From assembly GCF_024713975.1 (NCBI RefSeq), contig NC_091116.1:6202621-6266620 (forward strand): a stretch of 64,000 nt of DNA, given 5' to 3'. The notes under the pieces are model-generated. The model searched no databases and had not been told where the DNA came from. It saw nothing but the letters and a program-made list of their open reading frames with translations. This document shows positions 44,501-57,935 of this stretch, piece by piece (position 1 is the first letter of the stretch; every line of letters begins with the position of its first letter). The translations under genes and the position numbers were made by a program. The stretch comes from Paralichthys olivaceus (lineage: Eukaryota > Chordata > Actinopteri > Pleuronectiformes > Paralichthyidae).

Positions 44501-47500
44501 GCTTCAATTCTATCTTGTTTAACACTATTACAAATATCTAACACAATAAATTACCACACTAAGTCATGTAAGGTGTATATAATAGGCTAAAATTAAGGGT
44601 AACAGCCAAGTGACTAAAAGTGCGGTTGGACATGAGAGAGGTATATTTGGTCTTCAAGCTAATCTTCTGATTGTTAAACCATTTGTGGCCATAGAAGTCG
44701 TTTTGAATCGGGAAACTTTTCATAAATGGGCATTAATGCTGCGATTAATGAATCTTAATCTTCTGAAATCACCAGATGTGTGTTTGTATGAAGGAGATGA
44801 GCCTGCATTTGTTTGAGGGAAGCCAGAAAGCCACGAGAAAGAAGCCAGTCTGAGAAAACATGGGGTGAGTGGCTGATGAGAGAGAAGAAGAAGAGGATAA
44901 GGAGGAAAGTATAAGAGCAAGCGTCCATTTACTTTAAATGCAAACTGGAAAGGAGTTAGTGATCAGGCAGGGGTTGAAACAAAAACTGCTAGAAAGAAAA
45001 TCAAAAGGCAGCAGAGGCAGTCCCTGTTAAAAGCTGCTGTTGAATTTCTGAACCTGAACCAGAAAATCACTCCACTGAGACGTCTTGGCGCTAAAGTAAG
45101 TCCAGTGTTTCTCTGGCTGTGTGGGACATTTAAAGTTTTAGACATAAAATGGAGATTCACTGCCGAGAAAACACATGTAATGTGATTAGTAATATATCAA
45201 AGCTGAGTAGGGAGGGAGAGAGTGAGAGCTTTTGTCAGCGTCCCGCTCAGATTACGAGGCTGTGGTTTTCTCCTGGAGGCCGGCGCAGATCGTGTCTGCG
45301 TCAAACTCAATAATGTGTCAGGAGAAATGGTGTAAACTTTTTTTTTTTAAAAATGGCTCCATCCCATCAAGGGTCTATATTTTTAGAGGAAGTGGTGGGA
45401 AATAAGTTTATCACATCTAGCTTTCTTTCACACGTTGTATAAAGACTGAGATTTCTCTTAAGGCTCAATCATGCTCAACGCTATTCAGAAACGGACGAAG
45501 CCTTCTGTCTGTGCTCTGCTTTCATTACTTACGTAATTGTGCACATAAGACACTGCCCTCTAGTGGATGTCACACCTCCTCAGTTTATTTTGCGATCACA
45601 TGTGCTCAGACATCTTGTTGGACTTGAATAGCTTAAAGTAAAAGGACACTTAAACCTGCACGATCTTTTTTCTCCATGAGAAAAAAGCTACATCACGTGA
45701 ATGAAACTCGCCGGCCTCTCACCTGACTTGACGCTGCAATGTATGTGGGCTTTGGACTCGTAGTAGACCCAGTCGAACCCGGCCTCCACGGCCAGCCGCG
45801 CCAGCATGGCGTACTTGTTCCTGTCCCGGTCCGAGGTGGTGATGTCCACCGCTCGGCCCTCGTAGTGCAGCGACTCCTCCGAGTGGTGGCCGTCCTCGTC
45901 CCAGCCCTCGGTGACCCGCAGGCGGACCCCGGGCCAGAGGTTCATCACAGAGATGGCCAGAGAGTTGAGCTTGTCCTTGCAGCGCTGCAGGAGAGGAGAC
46001 ACAGCTGAATTTATATTTCATCCTGTATGTCTGCATACGTATCATTATTCATGATAATGAATGAATAATATCATCATTACATGGTTTCATGTAAGGCCAA
46101 AAATGTTTTTGTACGACAGGTACAGGTTATATTTGAATCAGGGACTTTATGACTTTATTTTTGCACTTATTTTGTATGGATTTCTATGTTTATCGTCTCC
46201 CAAATGATCCAATGTGAGGTTTTGTGATTACGTGATCCAAAAAATGTAAATCCTCTCCACCCTGACAAAGACAAAAAGTGATTACGAGCTGCACAGTGTT
46301 CTTCTTGTCTTCCTGTCACATTATTTCCTGAGCGGTGTGGTCACAGACTCGACCCTTGTACTTTTTTCCTGCTGTTTGTTTGAAATTTATGATGTTTTAG
46401 AAGTTAAAGCTCCGCCCCTCTGCTACTGCTGCTGCTGCAGTCAGACCCTGAAATTTAAAAACCGATTCAGAAAAGTCTGGACTCTTCACAAAGACCCATT
46501 CTCCCTGCATCCATCCACTTCACCAAACCCCCGTCACCCCAGTCACCCCTCTCCCCCTTGTCTGTGGCTTCAGCTTTCCCACAATGCACCCCTGCTGTCC
46601 CACCTCGGGCCTGATGTTTGCTCACTGTGGCAAGCGAAGGGAGCCGAGAGGCTATGTTGGGGATGGAAGGGGGGAGTTGAGGGTTTGAAGGGGGGACTGT
46701 GAGGTTATGGGGTGGTGGTTGGGGGGGAGTGGGTGACAGCTACATGAACAAGAGGTCCTCAGCGTCCCTCTAAACCTGGAGTCTGGTTAGGGCGAGCAAA
46801 CAGAAGGTGAGAGGGCCCATTGAGGGACTCGTTCGGCTCCCGCCCGCTCCACGTTGACGCAAATAAATCCTCCAGTCCGCCCAGTTTATCTGATCCACAC
46901 CCAGACGGCATTGTCAAGGTGTCACCCTTAATACAGGATTTAAAAGAAAATGTCACTTGAGAATTCTTTTTAAAATGTTATTTGCAAAAGTGGGAGGAGA
47001 ATTACATTGATTGACGTGAAGCTGCTATTTCACACGAAGGCGATAAGGTTAGATATCATGATACGATCGATACGATTGGGCAGAAATGATAATAAAAGAA
47101 ACGTTTTTGTTTCAGTCAAACTTGGTTCAACAAAAGGACCAGGGCTTTGCACAAATATAACGAGACAGTGCAGTGAAGAGGCGAATTCTAACTTTGCAGG
47201 GGTGATGCATTTTGGCTCTGTTCAGCTATTTCTATATGCCATTTATCATTTGTAAAATATTAATTGAAACACTTTGATTGGTCAAAGTCTACACTCTTCT
47301 TCATTATGACACCTTTCTAATGTCGAAAATAAATTTTTTGCAGAGAATGGATCTTATAACACGTGAAGGGATGAAAGTTTTATCTGTTGAGTTTATTCCA
47401 AATTTGCAGTGAGCCCTTTAAAGTCTGAATAACCCCAGTTTGCATGACTGGAGGTCATTCTGCAGCAACTCAGAGCCCCTGAATGCAAGTCTCAGTGATG

Positions 47501-49927
47501 CAACGTTTCCTGAATCTCCCCCAATTAAGGCTGAAAACGGGGATTAAACCCTATAAATGTCTCTTTCCATGTTGGCTGTGATAAGAATAGCTCGCGGCTC
47601 GGTGGCCACAGATGCCTTTTCACGGTGTTCAGTGTGGATTTTAACGTCTAATGTTTTCTCTCTGCGGTCAAGAGCAACGAGGTGGACTTCATAAATCAGA
47701 CGATAGATTTAGTTGGCTTTCCTTTCAAGGTATATGGATCGACGGGGGTTTCTGTAGGAGCGGTTTCAGCACTAAACCGCTGGCTGCACAAACATTGGAC
47801 GCGCAGGCTGACAACATGCGCCTATGCACACCTTCGCGCTGCAAAAAGTGTCCCTCTGAAGGGGTCGTTTAGTTTCATGTGGCGTCTAAAAGGCTTGTTT
47901 TCTTTAAATTAGGAAACAAAACCACTGGTGTTTTCATTCAAAATCAACCAGTGTGCTTTTAGTGCTCTCTTAATTCAAACGCCCTGTGCGTAAAGTGGGG
48001 TGATCTTTCTTATTTGGAGCAAGTTTTACGCATCATCTCTGCAAGAAATCCCCTAAATAATATAAGTTTGCTTTTCTTTGCATCTGCTTTGAAAAGCTAA
48101 ATGCAAACCCATCACAAGTGCAAGTTACATGTGAAGAGTGGAGACTTTTTGCAGTGCGCCTTCGCCCCTGAACAGTCGCGTCAGTATGCAGCACGGAGCG
48201 CCCAGGAAAAGGCGAATAAAAACTAAAGGGGCGAAGAAAAAAATCTGTATAATTAAGGCTTCGACACAAGTAAAGTGGGCTATTTTTGCACACGGTGCCC
48301 TGCGAAAACAAACAAAAAGTTACACGGAATAGCAAAAGACAAACAGGAGGCTGTCTCCTGCGGCTTGGAGCCCATAAATTGTGTGCAGGTCAGCGCCGCT
48401 GACGCGCGGCGGCTTCTGGGTGCGCGCTGCAAAAAATGTCGTTTGGAGGAGACGCTTCTCATTAAGGGCTGCCTGGATTTTTTATTTCATGAACAAGGTT
48501 CAAATGAAATGCTTCCTTACTTTCCTGCAGCTATATTTTTTGGGCTTTTCCAGATCACACATCCTGAATTTTGTTATTTCTTTGAACTACATTTTGAAGA
48601 AACTCAACCCCAACACATCTTTGCTTCTTGCATTTAAAGGCGTTATCCTTTTACACTTTTCACTTAAACCAGGCTGCAGTGGCGGAATATTTCTTGCAGT
48701 GAGCGCTGAGAGGTGACAGCTCCAGACTGGGGTGCGCGCTTTCATTCCCCACGTGGGTCTGTGGACATAAACGCCGCCGCTCGGGGAGGAAGCCCGCGGC
48801 CACAAGAGCCAGATATAAATACTTTATTCCTGGGGAAATTGGGAGTCAAATAAATTCCACCCAGCGCCACATCAATGGCGGTGTCGTAAAAATTTCTGAC
48901 AGTCCAAAAGGCGACTGTTAACCCTGGCCAGTCGGACTTAAACGAAAACGGTAAACATCAGTACACGCTTGACCCGAGCTCTAACCAAATACTACTTTTG
49001 GCTTTTTTTCCCCCACCAAAAACATGTTGTAAAACAGAGGACACAGTGTTTTAATTAAGAGCGACCACTTTTCCATATAGACGCGGGGTTACCCTCTTTT
49101 TACGCACGGCCTGCCCACAGTGGACCTCTGAAAGTTCATGTGGCACAGAAGACGAGAGCTCTGATTCAAACTCCTCCACAATTCTTTGACTGAGTCAATA
49201 AGCTGCAGGGTTGTTTAAGAATCGACTGGACAATGAGTTGTGCAAACAGAAAGGTTTTGTAATCGGTGTTTCCAAAGAGCAGCATTGCAAGAAAATCCAT
49301 CTGAAAACCGTATTCATTCGAGAAAGAGAAAAAGACAAAAAAGCAGCCTCTGGAAATTCAGAATCAGGTGATGAATGACCCCTTCTCTTAATAAAACGAC
49401 ATATATTTGTCAATGATCTGTTTGGAAAAGTGTGATTAACTAGATTTAGTTTGTTAAGAATGATTGTTTTTGCAGTGACGAGCCTTGGGTCAACAAGAAA
49501 CACGGAAAAAAGATAACAGCGTCCACGCGTTTAAAGACTGGGCAAAGTGCACCATAACGCACAGAAAAGTCTCTTCCCGAGCTGAAAGACCAAGGCTAAA
49601 AGGCTGTACGGGAGCCGGCAGGGTTACCTGTGTCATCATGCGGTCTGCACCTGTGTTCTCCTCATCCTTGAAGATGATGTCGGGGTTGTAGTTCGGGGTG
49701 AGCTCCTTGAAGCGCTCAGAGTTTCGCGTTATTTTCCCCTCGTATCTCCCGCTGGCCCCTAAAGTCTTCTCGGCCACGTTGGGGCTGAACTGCTTGTAGG
49801 CAAGCGGCACAAGCTTCCTCTGTGGCCGCCTCTTGCCATAACCTCGACCCGGTCCACAGCCCTCGCTGACCGGCGAGAGGAGAAAGGCGCACCCGGCGAG
49901 GCACGTCACCAGCGTCGGGAGTAGCAT
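41527..49927 (-). CDS. ihh: ihh (Indian hedgehog), complete, 419 aa
   Basis: Secreted morphogen of skeletal and gut development, made as an autoprocessed precursor. Exons 49628-49927, 45723-45984 and 41527-42224 (300, 262 and 698 nt), the standard hedgehog layout. Residues 1-23 form a signal peptide; Cys24 of CGPGRG becomes the palmitoylated N-terminus. The signalling domain holds [24 protein letters not shown] and [19 protein letters not shown] with zinc-site His and Asp. Exon 3 begins the Hint domain: GGCFPGE gives the Gly197-Cys198 cleavage where cholesterol is attached; LTAAHLIF supplies Thr and His, and VVASCYA the second Cys. The C-terminus [13 protein letters not shown] resembles IHH (HPLGM) rather than SHH or DHH. 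The ATG at 49925-49927 was chosen because it starts the signal peptide; the upstream in-frame GTG is not a likely start. Neighbouring nhej1 supports the name; a/b copy unresolved. Confidence 0.95.
42225..45722 (-). other. ihh intron 2
   Basis: About 3.5 kb, no exon recognised. Includes a decayed dispersed repeat at about 44150-44340 and a short TG run at 42746-42760. Confidence 0.55.
45985..49627 (-). other. ihh intron 1
   Basis: About 3.6 kb. A LINE-type 3' end like that at 5852 may lie at 48813-48850 (AATACTTTATTCCTGGGGAAATT). At 47840-48440 the string CGCGCTGCAAAAAGTG occurs twice directly and once inverted in slightly altered form. No exon seen. Introns of hedgehog genes often hold enhancers, but none can be called here by eye. 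Confidence 0.5.
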
Positions 49928-50660
49928 TCCGCCCCGGGGCCGGTGTGTCACCCTCGCCCCCGGCGGGTGGCCAAAATGTCACCGCTGTATTTCTCTTGTC
50001 GTGTCCCCTCGTGTGGGTCCCCCGTGGTTGTTTTAGAGTGGAGGTAACGTAGCAGGACTCATCCCCGAGTCCCCAAAAGTCGCCATTCCCGGCGCGTAAA
50101 AGTGGCCAGTGCGCCGCAAGAGACGAGCTGCAATGACCCGAACCTGTTCCGTGCGCTGCTGACACCCTCCTGTCCCGAGTGCACGCAGAGGCAGGGGCAT
50201 AAATAGGCGAGGTGAGTTTATCTTGGCAGGCAGGTTCAAAGCGCTCTCTCTGTGTCGGAGCTGTGAGAAACGGGCTACAGACAGACAGGGAGGCGCGCGG
50301 TGCGTAGGCAGGCTGTGCCTGTTGGGCACGGCGGTCAAAGGGTGTCCCCGCAGCGGTTTCTGCCTCTCTGGTTTGTTCTCAATGCGTCCCTGTGGCGCAG
50401 GGCTGTTGGCAGAAATGGAAGAGATCCTACTACAGTGCAGATGAGGTGCCGCGGGAGAAGAAGAAGGCCGCGCCCTGCCGGACCTGCCCTCTGCTCCGTC
50501 CTCTCCTCCCATCGGGGTGGCACAGGTCCCGCGGCCGCCTTCATCTGTTTATTGTCAGCCGGGGCTTCAGCCGAGAGGACAGAAAAACACCGAGCCACGA
50601 GACTGTCCTGGCCGGCGCGCATGCTCCGTCCTTTGGACCCTGGTCTCCAAGTCAAGACGC
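49928..50660 (-). promoter_or_regulatory. ihh 5' UTR and CG-rich promoter region
   Basis: The 0.7 kb upstream of the ihh ATG is the richest in GC and CG dinucleotides in the window. A TATTTATG patch on the minus strand at about 50198-50206 could serve as a weak TATA element, which would put the transcription start near 50170. Long open frames on both strands here are an effect of GC content, not genes. Confidence 0.5.
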
Positions 50661-53165
50661 ACGAGCAGGTGCACTCTCTCAGACCCCCCCCGAAAGATTT
50701 TAGACTTGGTCCAGAGTGACATAACAGTCTGTGCTGTAGGTGAAGAAGTAAGAAACCTCTGAGCACAAACCAACACTTTTATCTGTTCTCTCTTTCTGCA
50801 GAAGCCTCACAGTGACGTTGAACCACCTGTAACCACCTTAAGGGCCCAGGACCCCAGTTTGGAAAAAACACAACCTCAAGATGAAAAACCAGTCTGTCTT
50901 TATTATTTTGCGGTGAGGTACTGAAACATACCATGTTCCCTGAACCTAATTTTGAATCTCAGCTGATCCAGAGTGTTTGGACTAATGTCACTGATTTGTA
51001 TCGAATTCAAATTCTCATTGGGTTATTTTGTCTTTCAGAGGTCTGGTAAGTGAATTTCCATAAAGTTTACAATATCACAATAAACTGAAAGGTGAGAATG
51101 AACCAGAAAAGAGAGAGAGAAGATTTCTCTGAGGGATTATTGTGGCACATCAGTTGTTTCCACAATATATTTCTCATGGGACCAGAAGCTTTTGTTTGTT
51201 GTTTGTTTTCTTATTGTGATGGTTGTAGTTAAAAGGTGGTTTAATGACACAGTTAGGCATGGTTTTAAATGATGAGGTTTATGAATAATTATGAATTAAA
51301 GTGAAAAACAGTTTCAATGTTCATCTTAGAAAATGTTCCATTTCAGCACCAGGGGCTCTTGATCAGACAGAGCAGATAATTAACCTATTTTCACATAATA
51401 TTTAATCCATATTAACTGCCAATGACTGGAGATGCCGAAAAATAACTGCATGTGACATCTCACTGCGAACATTTGACCAGGTTACTAAAAAACACAACCA
51501 GACAACATTATTAGCCCTGAAATGATGTGCTTGGTTTTTGGTGTTTAAGATCTGGGATTGGAATTTCTAGGAGATAGTCTGTACCGAGCCAGGCAGTGAA
51601 TTATGCCACTGAGCCCTCTGATCCATCACAAAAGGCCAAACTGGGGTCTGAGTAATAGCAGGATTTTGTATTCTTCCTTTCACAAGATTTCAGGACAAAC
51701 ATGAAGTATAAAAGTTAGTGAACCAAAAGGGTGAAAGGTTATAATTAATTACAAAAAATATATTTCATGTTGCCTGAATTTCCTTGGAGTTTGCTGGTAA
51801 TTCTTTGGACATTTCCTGGAGAGGGCTGTTAATGTGGTACTGATTATAACTTGTAATGCTCTACTAGTTAAAAGGAAACATAAAGTTCATAATCCATTTA
51901 TGCTGAAGGAATAAATTACTTTTAACACTTGGTACCAGATTGTCCAAGTTGATTTTATTGTCATTGTTGTGTAACCTGCCAGTTTACTTTAATAAAATAT
52001 CAAGAAAAGCAGAAAAACATCAGACATGATGAAACTTAACTTGGAAAATACCAAACTATCAACTGATTCTAAAAATGTAAGGTGAACAACTTTCTTTCAA
52101 TCAACTGATAACTGATTAACCGACTTATTGTCCCAGCTCATAACTTAGGGAATTGGAGAAAGTGCTAAGCTATAAAAATGCATTATTTTATAGGACAGTA
52201 AATAAAAGAGTTTATAAGACATTCATATCCAAGGAGGAAATTAGATGTTATAATAAACATTATGATTTAATAATAAGAGAATTGACCATATCTAAGTAAT
52301 GAAGGTAAATTTCAACCGTCAACACACAGGAAAAGCTTATGATAGTGGTGTGAGATGGATGGAAATGTCCTTAGAATTAACTGGTTAATACCGACTTGTT
52401 CCTGGGATATCATTATTTGAAGGATTACCAGGATTTTCCCTGGCGACGTTACTAAAAACTATGTATTCACCCTTTCATGTTCCTGATGGATTTCCAGTTC
52501 AAATGAAACCACCTCTCAGTCACGTTACTCACACAGAAACACTTGAAATCCTTCGGAGCCATGCAGACAAACAGCGACTTTTCAAATAAGGCTTCAATAG
52601 CATTCCGGAGATGCTGCAACACCTTGAGTCAACATCTCACCGTTCTCTGAAAAAAGGAGAGCGGCTGCTGTATCGACCGCTGTCGACCCATTACACTCAG
52701 TCTGCCTGGGGTCAGGAAGAAAGACACAGCTCCGAAATGCATCTTAAGATATTAACACAGATGATTTTATAGTTTTAAAACAAAATACATTTAAATAAAA
52801 ATCAAATTTTATAGAAATGAACGTTAATGCCATTGTAACAGGCCATTACAATAGTTAACATCTCCTCTTTACTACATTTTAACCATAATAATGGAGAACA
52901 ACCATTAAAATGATACTCACATCTTCAATGGAAACCTTGTTTGACCTGTTTGATTCTAAATGCTCCAAAATACAATAAATCTGTTTCAATCCACAGGGAA
53001 GTTGATTGTTCAGTAGTCAGCGGCTTAATCATCTCAATTTTTCAAATACTGAGTCCAAAACATCAAGTGTGATGACAATGATCAGATAGGAAGTGAACTT
53101 TAATATAGAATTAAAACCAAGCTTCATGTCGCAGATCATAAAATCATAAAAAATTGAAAAATGCA
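50661..53165. other. intergenic, ihh upstream to nhej1 3' end
   Basis: About 2.5 kb, AT-rich, with no gene, RNA or repeat recognised. It contains the space upstream of ihh and downstream of nhej1. Confidence 0.55.
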
Positions 53166-53171
53166 TTTATT
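53166..53171 (-). terminator. candidate nhej1 polyadenylation signal
   Basis: AATAAA on the minus strand about 190 nt past the nhej1 stop codon. Confidence 0.5.
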
Positions 53172-53356
53172 TAATTACGTTTTTAAATCATTTCTGCATG
53201 GAGTTTAAACCAGATAAAATGTCCCAAACCGCAAAAGCAGAGGTTTAAAAATAAGATACGGTTTTCAAGGCAGACCTGTTTTTGCATTTTTCTCCAAAAT
53301 GCACTTTTTCCTAATGAGGTTCTTAATTGAGTGTGTGTGCGTCCTACTGCTCGGGC

Positions 53357-54808
53357 TCATCGGAACAGTCCGACTTTCTTCTTCTTTGGTTTGGAGGACG
53401 GTCGCTCTGCTGGATGATCAAAAGACTGAGGGACAAAAGAGCAAAAGACAGATGTTTTTATTATCTTTTATTTGATTTTATTCCAATTTTGAATATACTG
53501 GCAATTCTCTTCAAATGTTTCTGCTATAATCTCATACATCTGCATCTCCTATTTGTAAAACGTGTGATCTTAATTTAGTGCTTTTATTCAAATAACCATC
53601 GTGATATTTCAGTAAGCGATTATTCACCTAAATTCTGAATTTTCACTGCAAATAGTTTTTACCCTTTTGACCAAAACATTTGAGGAAATTCCCTTTGCAA
53701 CATTTGAATTCTCCAATAGAAACCAAAATTAAGCACAAAGATGTTTGACTGATGTTTTGCCCAAGTGTTTTAGCATAAAGAAATATCATTTTGACATAAA
53801 TCTGTCAAAATTATTACGTTAAAAGCAAATAAATGTCAAAAATTAGAAAAGGTGAAAGCCTTTCCTAAACTGATTTCTTATTACAGTCGTACCTGTTGGA
53901 CTGTGGCTCCATCAGCCATTGTGGCTCCAGTCACATCTGTCTGGTTGTGGCTCTGTTCTCCAACCCTCTCAGCCGTTTCACTGACAGACACAACACCTGA
54001 ACGTGGAAGACAAAGACAATCACTCGAGCGCTGTGAATTAGACTTATTATTGTACTGTAAGTGTTTGAAACTAAATTAAAATCTGGAAACAGCTGATCTA
54101 AAGCGTCAGACTTAAGATTTGTAAATCAGCATCACATTCTGACAATGTGACTGTTTCTTTGACCCACATCCACAAACCAGATTCTGCAGTGGAAGGGTTT
54201 TCAGTTTTGTTTCTGTTTTACATCATGCATTGTAAAATGGACGTTTGAATGCCTTGGAATAAAAGCATTTTTCACAATTAAATGATATTTTAAAGAATAA
54301 ATTATTAAACAATTACAAATTATTAGTCTTGATTAATCAAGCATTGAAATATATTAGCTGAGTTCCTGCAGGATTGTTTGTTGAACTGAAAGTCACTGAG
54401 CCTTTGCTTGTAGCTCTTGTGAATCTATTTGAGGGGAATTTGTGATAGTAAAAATAAAATAACCCCTGATAAAGGCTTTATCTAGACAATCATACATTTA
54501 AAACTGAACTGATGTCTGTCTGTATATGGAATGTATTGGGATTAAGAAGCATTACATCAGCTCTTCATAAGAGACATTTATATATTTTTATATGTGTGAA
54601 GACTTTAAAGTAAACCAAACAAACCTAAGGATGGCGTGAGGTCATGTTCTTCAGTGTCAGGCCGGTCCTCCTGAACGGAGCGCTCCTCCGACAGTTTGCG
54701 CTTTTGTGCGCGTGTGTTTCCGTGGGCGACGATGGAGGCGTACATGCGCTGCAGGTCGTCGTCGAAGCCCAGCGTGTCCTGCTGCTCAGAACAAACCAGA
54801 GGAAGAGC
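53357..54808 (-). CDS. nhej1: nhej1 (XLF/Cernunnos), last three coding exons
   Basis: XLF is the non-homologous end-joining factor that bridges broken DNA with XRCC4-LIG4 and Ku. Exons on the minus strand: 54625-54808 (FDDDLQRMYASIVAHG, then QKRKLSEE), 53893-53996 (GVVSVSETAERVGEQ to ATVQQ) and 53357-53425 (SFDHPAERPSSKPKKKKVGLFR, stop TGA). LQRMYA corresponds to LQDLYMAV of human XLF, and PKKKKVGLFR to its Ku-binding C-terminal tail ending PRGLFS. Phases join (1, 0). For the last exon the acceptor after CCCTCAG was chosen because it has a long pyrimidine tract and gives the family-like tail; the nearer ATCCAG would shift frame. The N-terminal head and coiled coil are not within the window, so the intron before 54808 exceeds 9 kb. 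The protein linker shows weak conservation, as usual for XLF. Confidence 0.85.
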
Positions 54809-55349
54809 CTGATGGGAGGAGAGACGGATGGAAGAGATGAGCGACGAGTTTTCTTCAACAGCAAACAGCTGATAACACTGCTTTTGTAATGTTGCTTAGG
54901 TGCTCAAGCTTAGAAGTGCTCAAGCTATTCATTCTAGAAATAAAGGTCAGATCATACAGGTTGGAACTAAACCAACAGTTTAGAAAAATGGTGATAAACA
55001 TGCGTCACAGTTTACAGGCTTTTGTCTTTACTGCTTCAACTTTAACCTGCTCTACTTTTATTCGAGGCATTTCGTGTGTTCACCTCCAGTTTTACTCCCA
55101 AATCAAGTGTTTTTGAGCTTCATCATGTTCGAAATATATTCATATGAACTGATTTTATTTCAGAGGCAGATATAGGAGAGAGTTTTCTGGGTCAGACACA
55201 TCCACAAAAGGAAAATGTCCAGAACAGGGGAGCAGGACATGATTTATAAAATCTAATGCAGAAAGCACGTTTATATTTAAAGTACATAAACACCGGTGTC
55301 GGCCCTTATCACCAAAATTTCACAAATCTTGCTGTCTTTCCAAGTTTCC

Positions 55350-55620
55350 AAGTCTCTTCTTAATCCTGAGATATTTGTATTCTTCCAGTTTCACATCTGT
55401 CACGTTAAAGATGTCATCGATGCGCCTACTTGCTCGCTGTGAAGTTTCTCAGATGGTCTGCGGACATTGAACTAGGGGGTTGGCAGGAATAGCTCTGGAG
55501 CAACTGACCCGGACATCTGTGTTCACACATACAGTCCCTCCAGAAACTTTTAGGAATACATCCAGAGTTCAGTGTGTGCATTCATTCTAGTTCTACTGAG
55601 TACAGTCGTAGAAGCTTGAC
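55350..55620 (+). repeat. dispersed repeat, copy 2 of 3
   Basis: Contains TGAGATATTTGTATTCTTCC, CACATCTGTCACGTTAAAGA and GGACATCTGTGTTCACACAT followed by CCCTCCAGAAA and GAGTTCAGTG. The first two blocks match copy 3 and the later ones match copy 1. Confidence 0.6.
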
Positions 55621-56282
55621 ACGTCAACCATCTTTAAATTACTTTTTTTTATTCTGACTCTCCTGTTGATTGCTAATAGATTTCACACTGCTAAGCTACT
55701 ATAAATACGTTTCTTTCCAACAGCCACAGGGTTAGCGTGAAGAACGACACCCTGGTTTACACAATCTACAAAAACTGAGTCTTGGATTTATCTCAGCATT
55801 TTCCACAGGTCTCAACTCTTAACACATTAGAATATTATCGTATTAAGTTGAATAAAAATGAAATTTGTCCTTGAAATATATTTTAAAATGTTTTGAATAT
55901 CTCATTTTTAAAGTTTAAGAGCTTATGTGATGATAATCTGCACCATCCATCTGTATGCTCACTTTTCTTGCCTTAAAGCATATGAACCTATATGTCTAAT
56001 AGAAATCACATGGACCTTTTCTTTAAAGCCCTCATTCCACGGCCTTAAAGCCAATAAATCCCCAAAAAGAAATAATCATACGCTTGTAATAAAAACATGA
56101 TTTGAAGTTCCCCTTTTGGCTCAGCATGGTGCCTTGGAGTATGTTTGTTTTACAGCCCTGGTCACTATGGGAGTCACATGTCTGAAGTGTGATACAGGGC
56201 GTGCTGGGGCTGAGATAAGCCTCTAATCAAAGCTGCATTATTGGCACAGCAGACCACAGGTAGACTTATGAGCTGGAACAAC

Positions 56283-56419
<137 letters not shown>

Positions 56420-57202
56420 AGCTCTGTCAACCGCAAGACTGACAGATAAGGGTGCGTGTAAACTTGTGCTACATTATGCGAACACACGTCTGACGTGTAG
56501 AAAAACACGGGCTATTCACTAAATCCTTCTTTTTTTTTCCACCAATGGAGAGGACAAACTCTCCAAATTAGCTCCTCAAATATTGACCGGGAGAAATTGG
56601 TGGTCTCCCGCTCGCTGTCAGTGCTGAGGGGCTCCTAAACACACTTTGGTCAGGTTTCGAGGTTTCGCATTGATTTATTTTTGTTATTTGTTTGTTTAAA
56701 TATCGTAAAAATAAATGTATGCTCTGGTGAGGCTTGGTTCTGCTTCGGGCACAGAGCGACCAATGTGCAGAGGGGAGAGGAAGCAGCAGAAAGACGATCC
56801 TTATTCTCTCTTTTTATGCGCCCCCCCCTCCGCAAATGAGCTCACTTCAGCTTGTTTGATCTGAATATTGTGTTCACTTTCTCAAACGTAATTTCTTGTT
56901 TTTAATGGAAGTCCACACTTCCCAGAGAACAATTGATTTATAGTTTTGCACGATAAAATTACATTATTACCTGTAGGAAGGTAAAATGTCAAATCAAGAG
57001 CTACAAGGTCAAAATAATCAAATAGGAAGAAAAAATTATAACTATGAGATTAATTAAAACCCATAAAATTAGGCGTAAATCAATCTTTTTATGGTTAAAA
57101 TTTTGTTTTCCAGCTGAAGCCATTCTGTTGTGTGGAAAATTACTGGCTCTGTGTGCAGTAGGAAGACAGACAGGGGTCAAATGTTTTTAATTTTACTTTA
57201 AA

Positions 57203-57448
57203 ATGGCTACGCAGAGGTTATACCTACTCAGAAATCTTCAGGTTAAGGTGAAACAATTCTTGAGATTAAAACATGGCCACTTGTGCGGACAGTTGGATGT
57301 TAAGTGTGAAGCGAAACTGTCAAGAGCGATATACGCAGTGAGCAAAATCAAAGGGAACCTGCAGATACAGCTAAGTGACACAAAACGCAGAATACTAAAA
57401 ACAAAGCTCTTGACATACCAAGCTGTTTCCCTCTGGAACATGTTTTAA
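57203..57448 (+). mobile_element. possible retroelement-derived scrap
   Basis: An 81-codon plus-strand frame contains QRLYLLRNL, similar to the QRLYFLRKL seen at the C-terminal side of reverse transcriptases of fish non-LTR elements. Nothing else in the frame supports this. Not a gene. Confidence 0.25.
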
Positions 57449-57840
57449 AACATCAAGAAAAATATACAAGAAATATTTTGTAGAGGATTAGTATTAAACT
57501 GTCTGTGATTGAACCCTGAGCTCCACAAATGTACTGTTTTTTAATTATTTTTATTTATATTAATGTTGTTTTTTCTGTGAACCCAAAGAAGGTTTGCACA
57601 ATGTGGACAATTTTAGCTTAACCTGACTTAACCTTACCCAACTCATCACTGTTTTGATTTAATAAGTCAAAATCAGGAGCGATAAACAAGTTTTTCAATT
57701 TTGTTTTTTGTATTAGACAGAAATGAGAAAATGATTCATACATAATCATCATATCTAATTTGTATTTTTATTATTTTCTTGGCATAGCCACAACTCCATG
57801 CATCTCTGTATTTTCAGGAAGGTATGACAGTGAACGCAGC

Positions 57841-57935
57841 AGCGAGAGGATTGTTTTGACCTGCTGTTGCTGACTAGAAAAGAAATGCCAGACGGGAATA
57901 AAGAGGCAATTACAGCAGGTCAATATCCTCTCGCT
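57841..57935. repeat. imperfect inverted repeat, 23 paired bases
   Basis: AGCGAGAGGAT (57841-57851) pairs with 57925-57935 and TTGACCTGCTGT (57856-57867) with 57912-57923, with a 4/1-nt internal bulge and a 44-nt loop. Confidence 0.75.

Noticed and set aside
49949..49951. Upstream in-frame GTG as ihh start
   Set aside because: The ATG at 49925-49927 begins a normal signal peptide, and non-ATG starts are rare in vertebrates.
50223..50776. Overlapping long frames on both strands upstream of ihh
   Set aside because: GC-rich promoter sequence lacks stop codons by chance; peptides are Arg/Pro-rich with no domain.
53393..53410. Nearer ATCCAG acceptor for the last nhej1 exon
   Set aside because: It shifts the frame and destroys the Lys-rich, GLFR-ending tail; the upstream CCCTCAG restores it.
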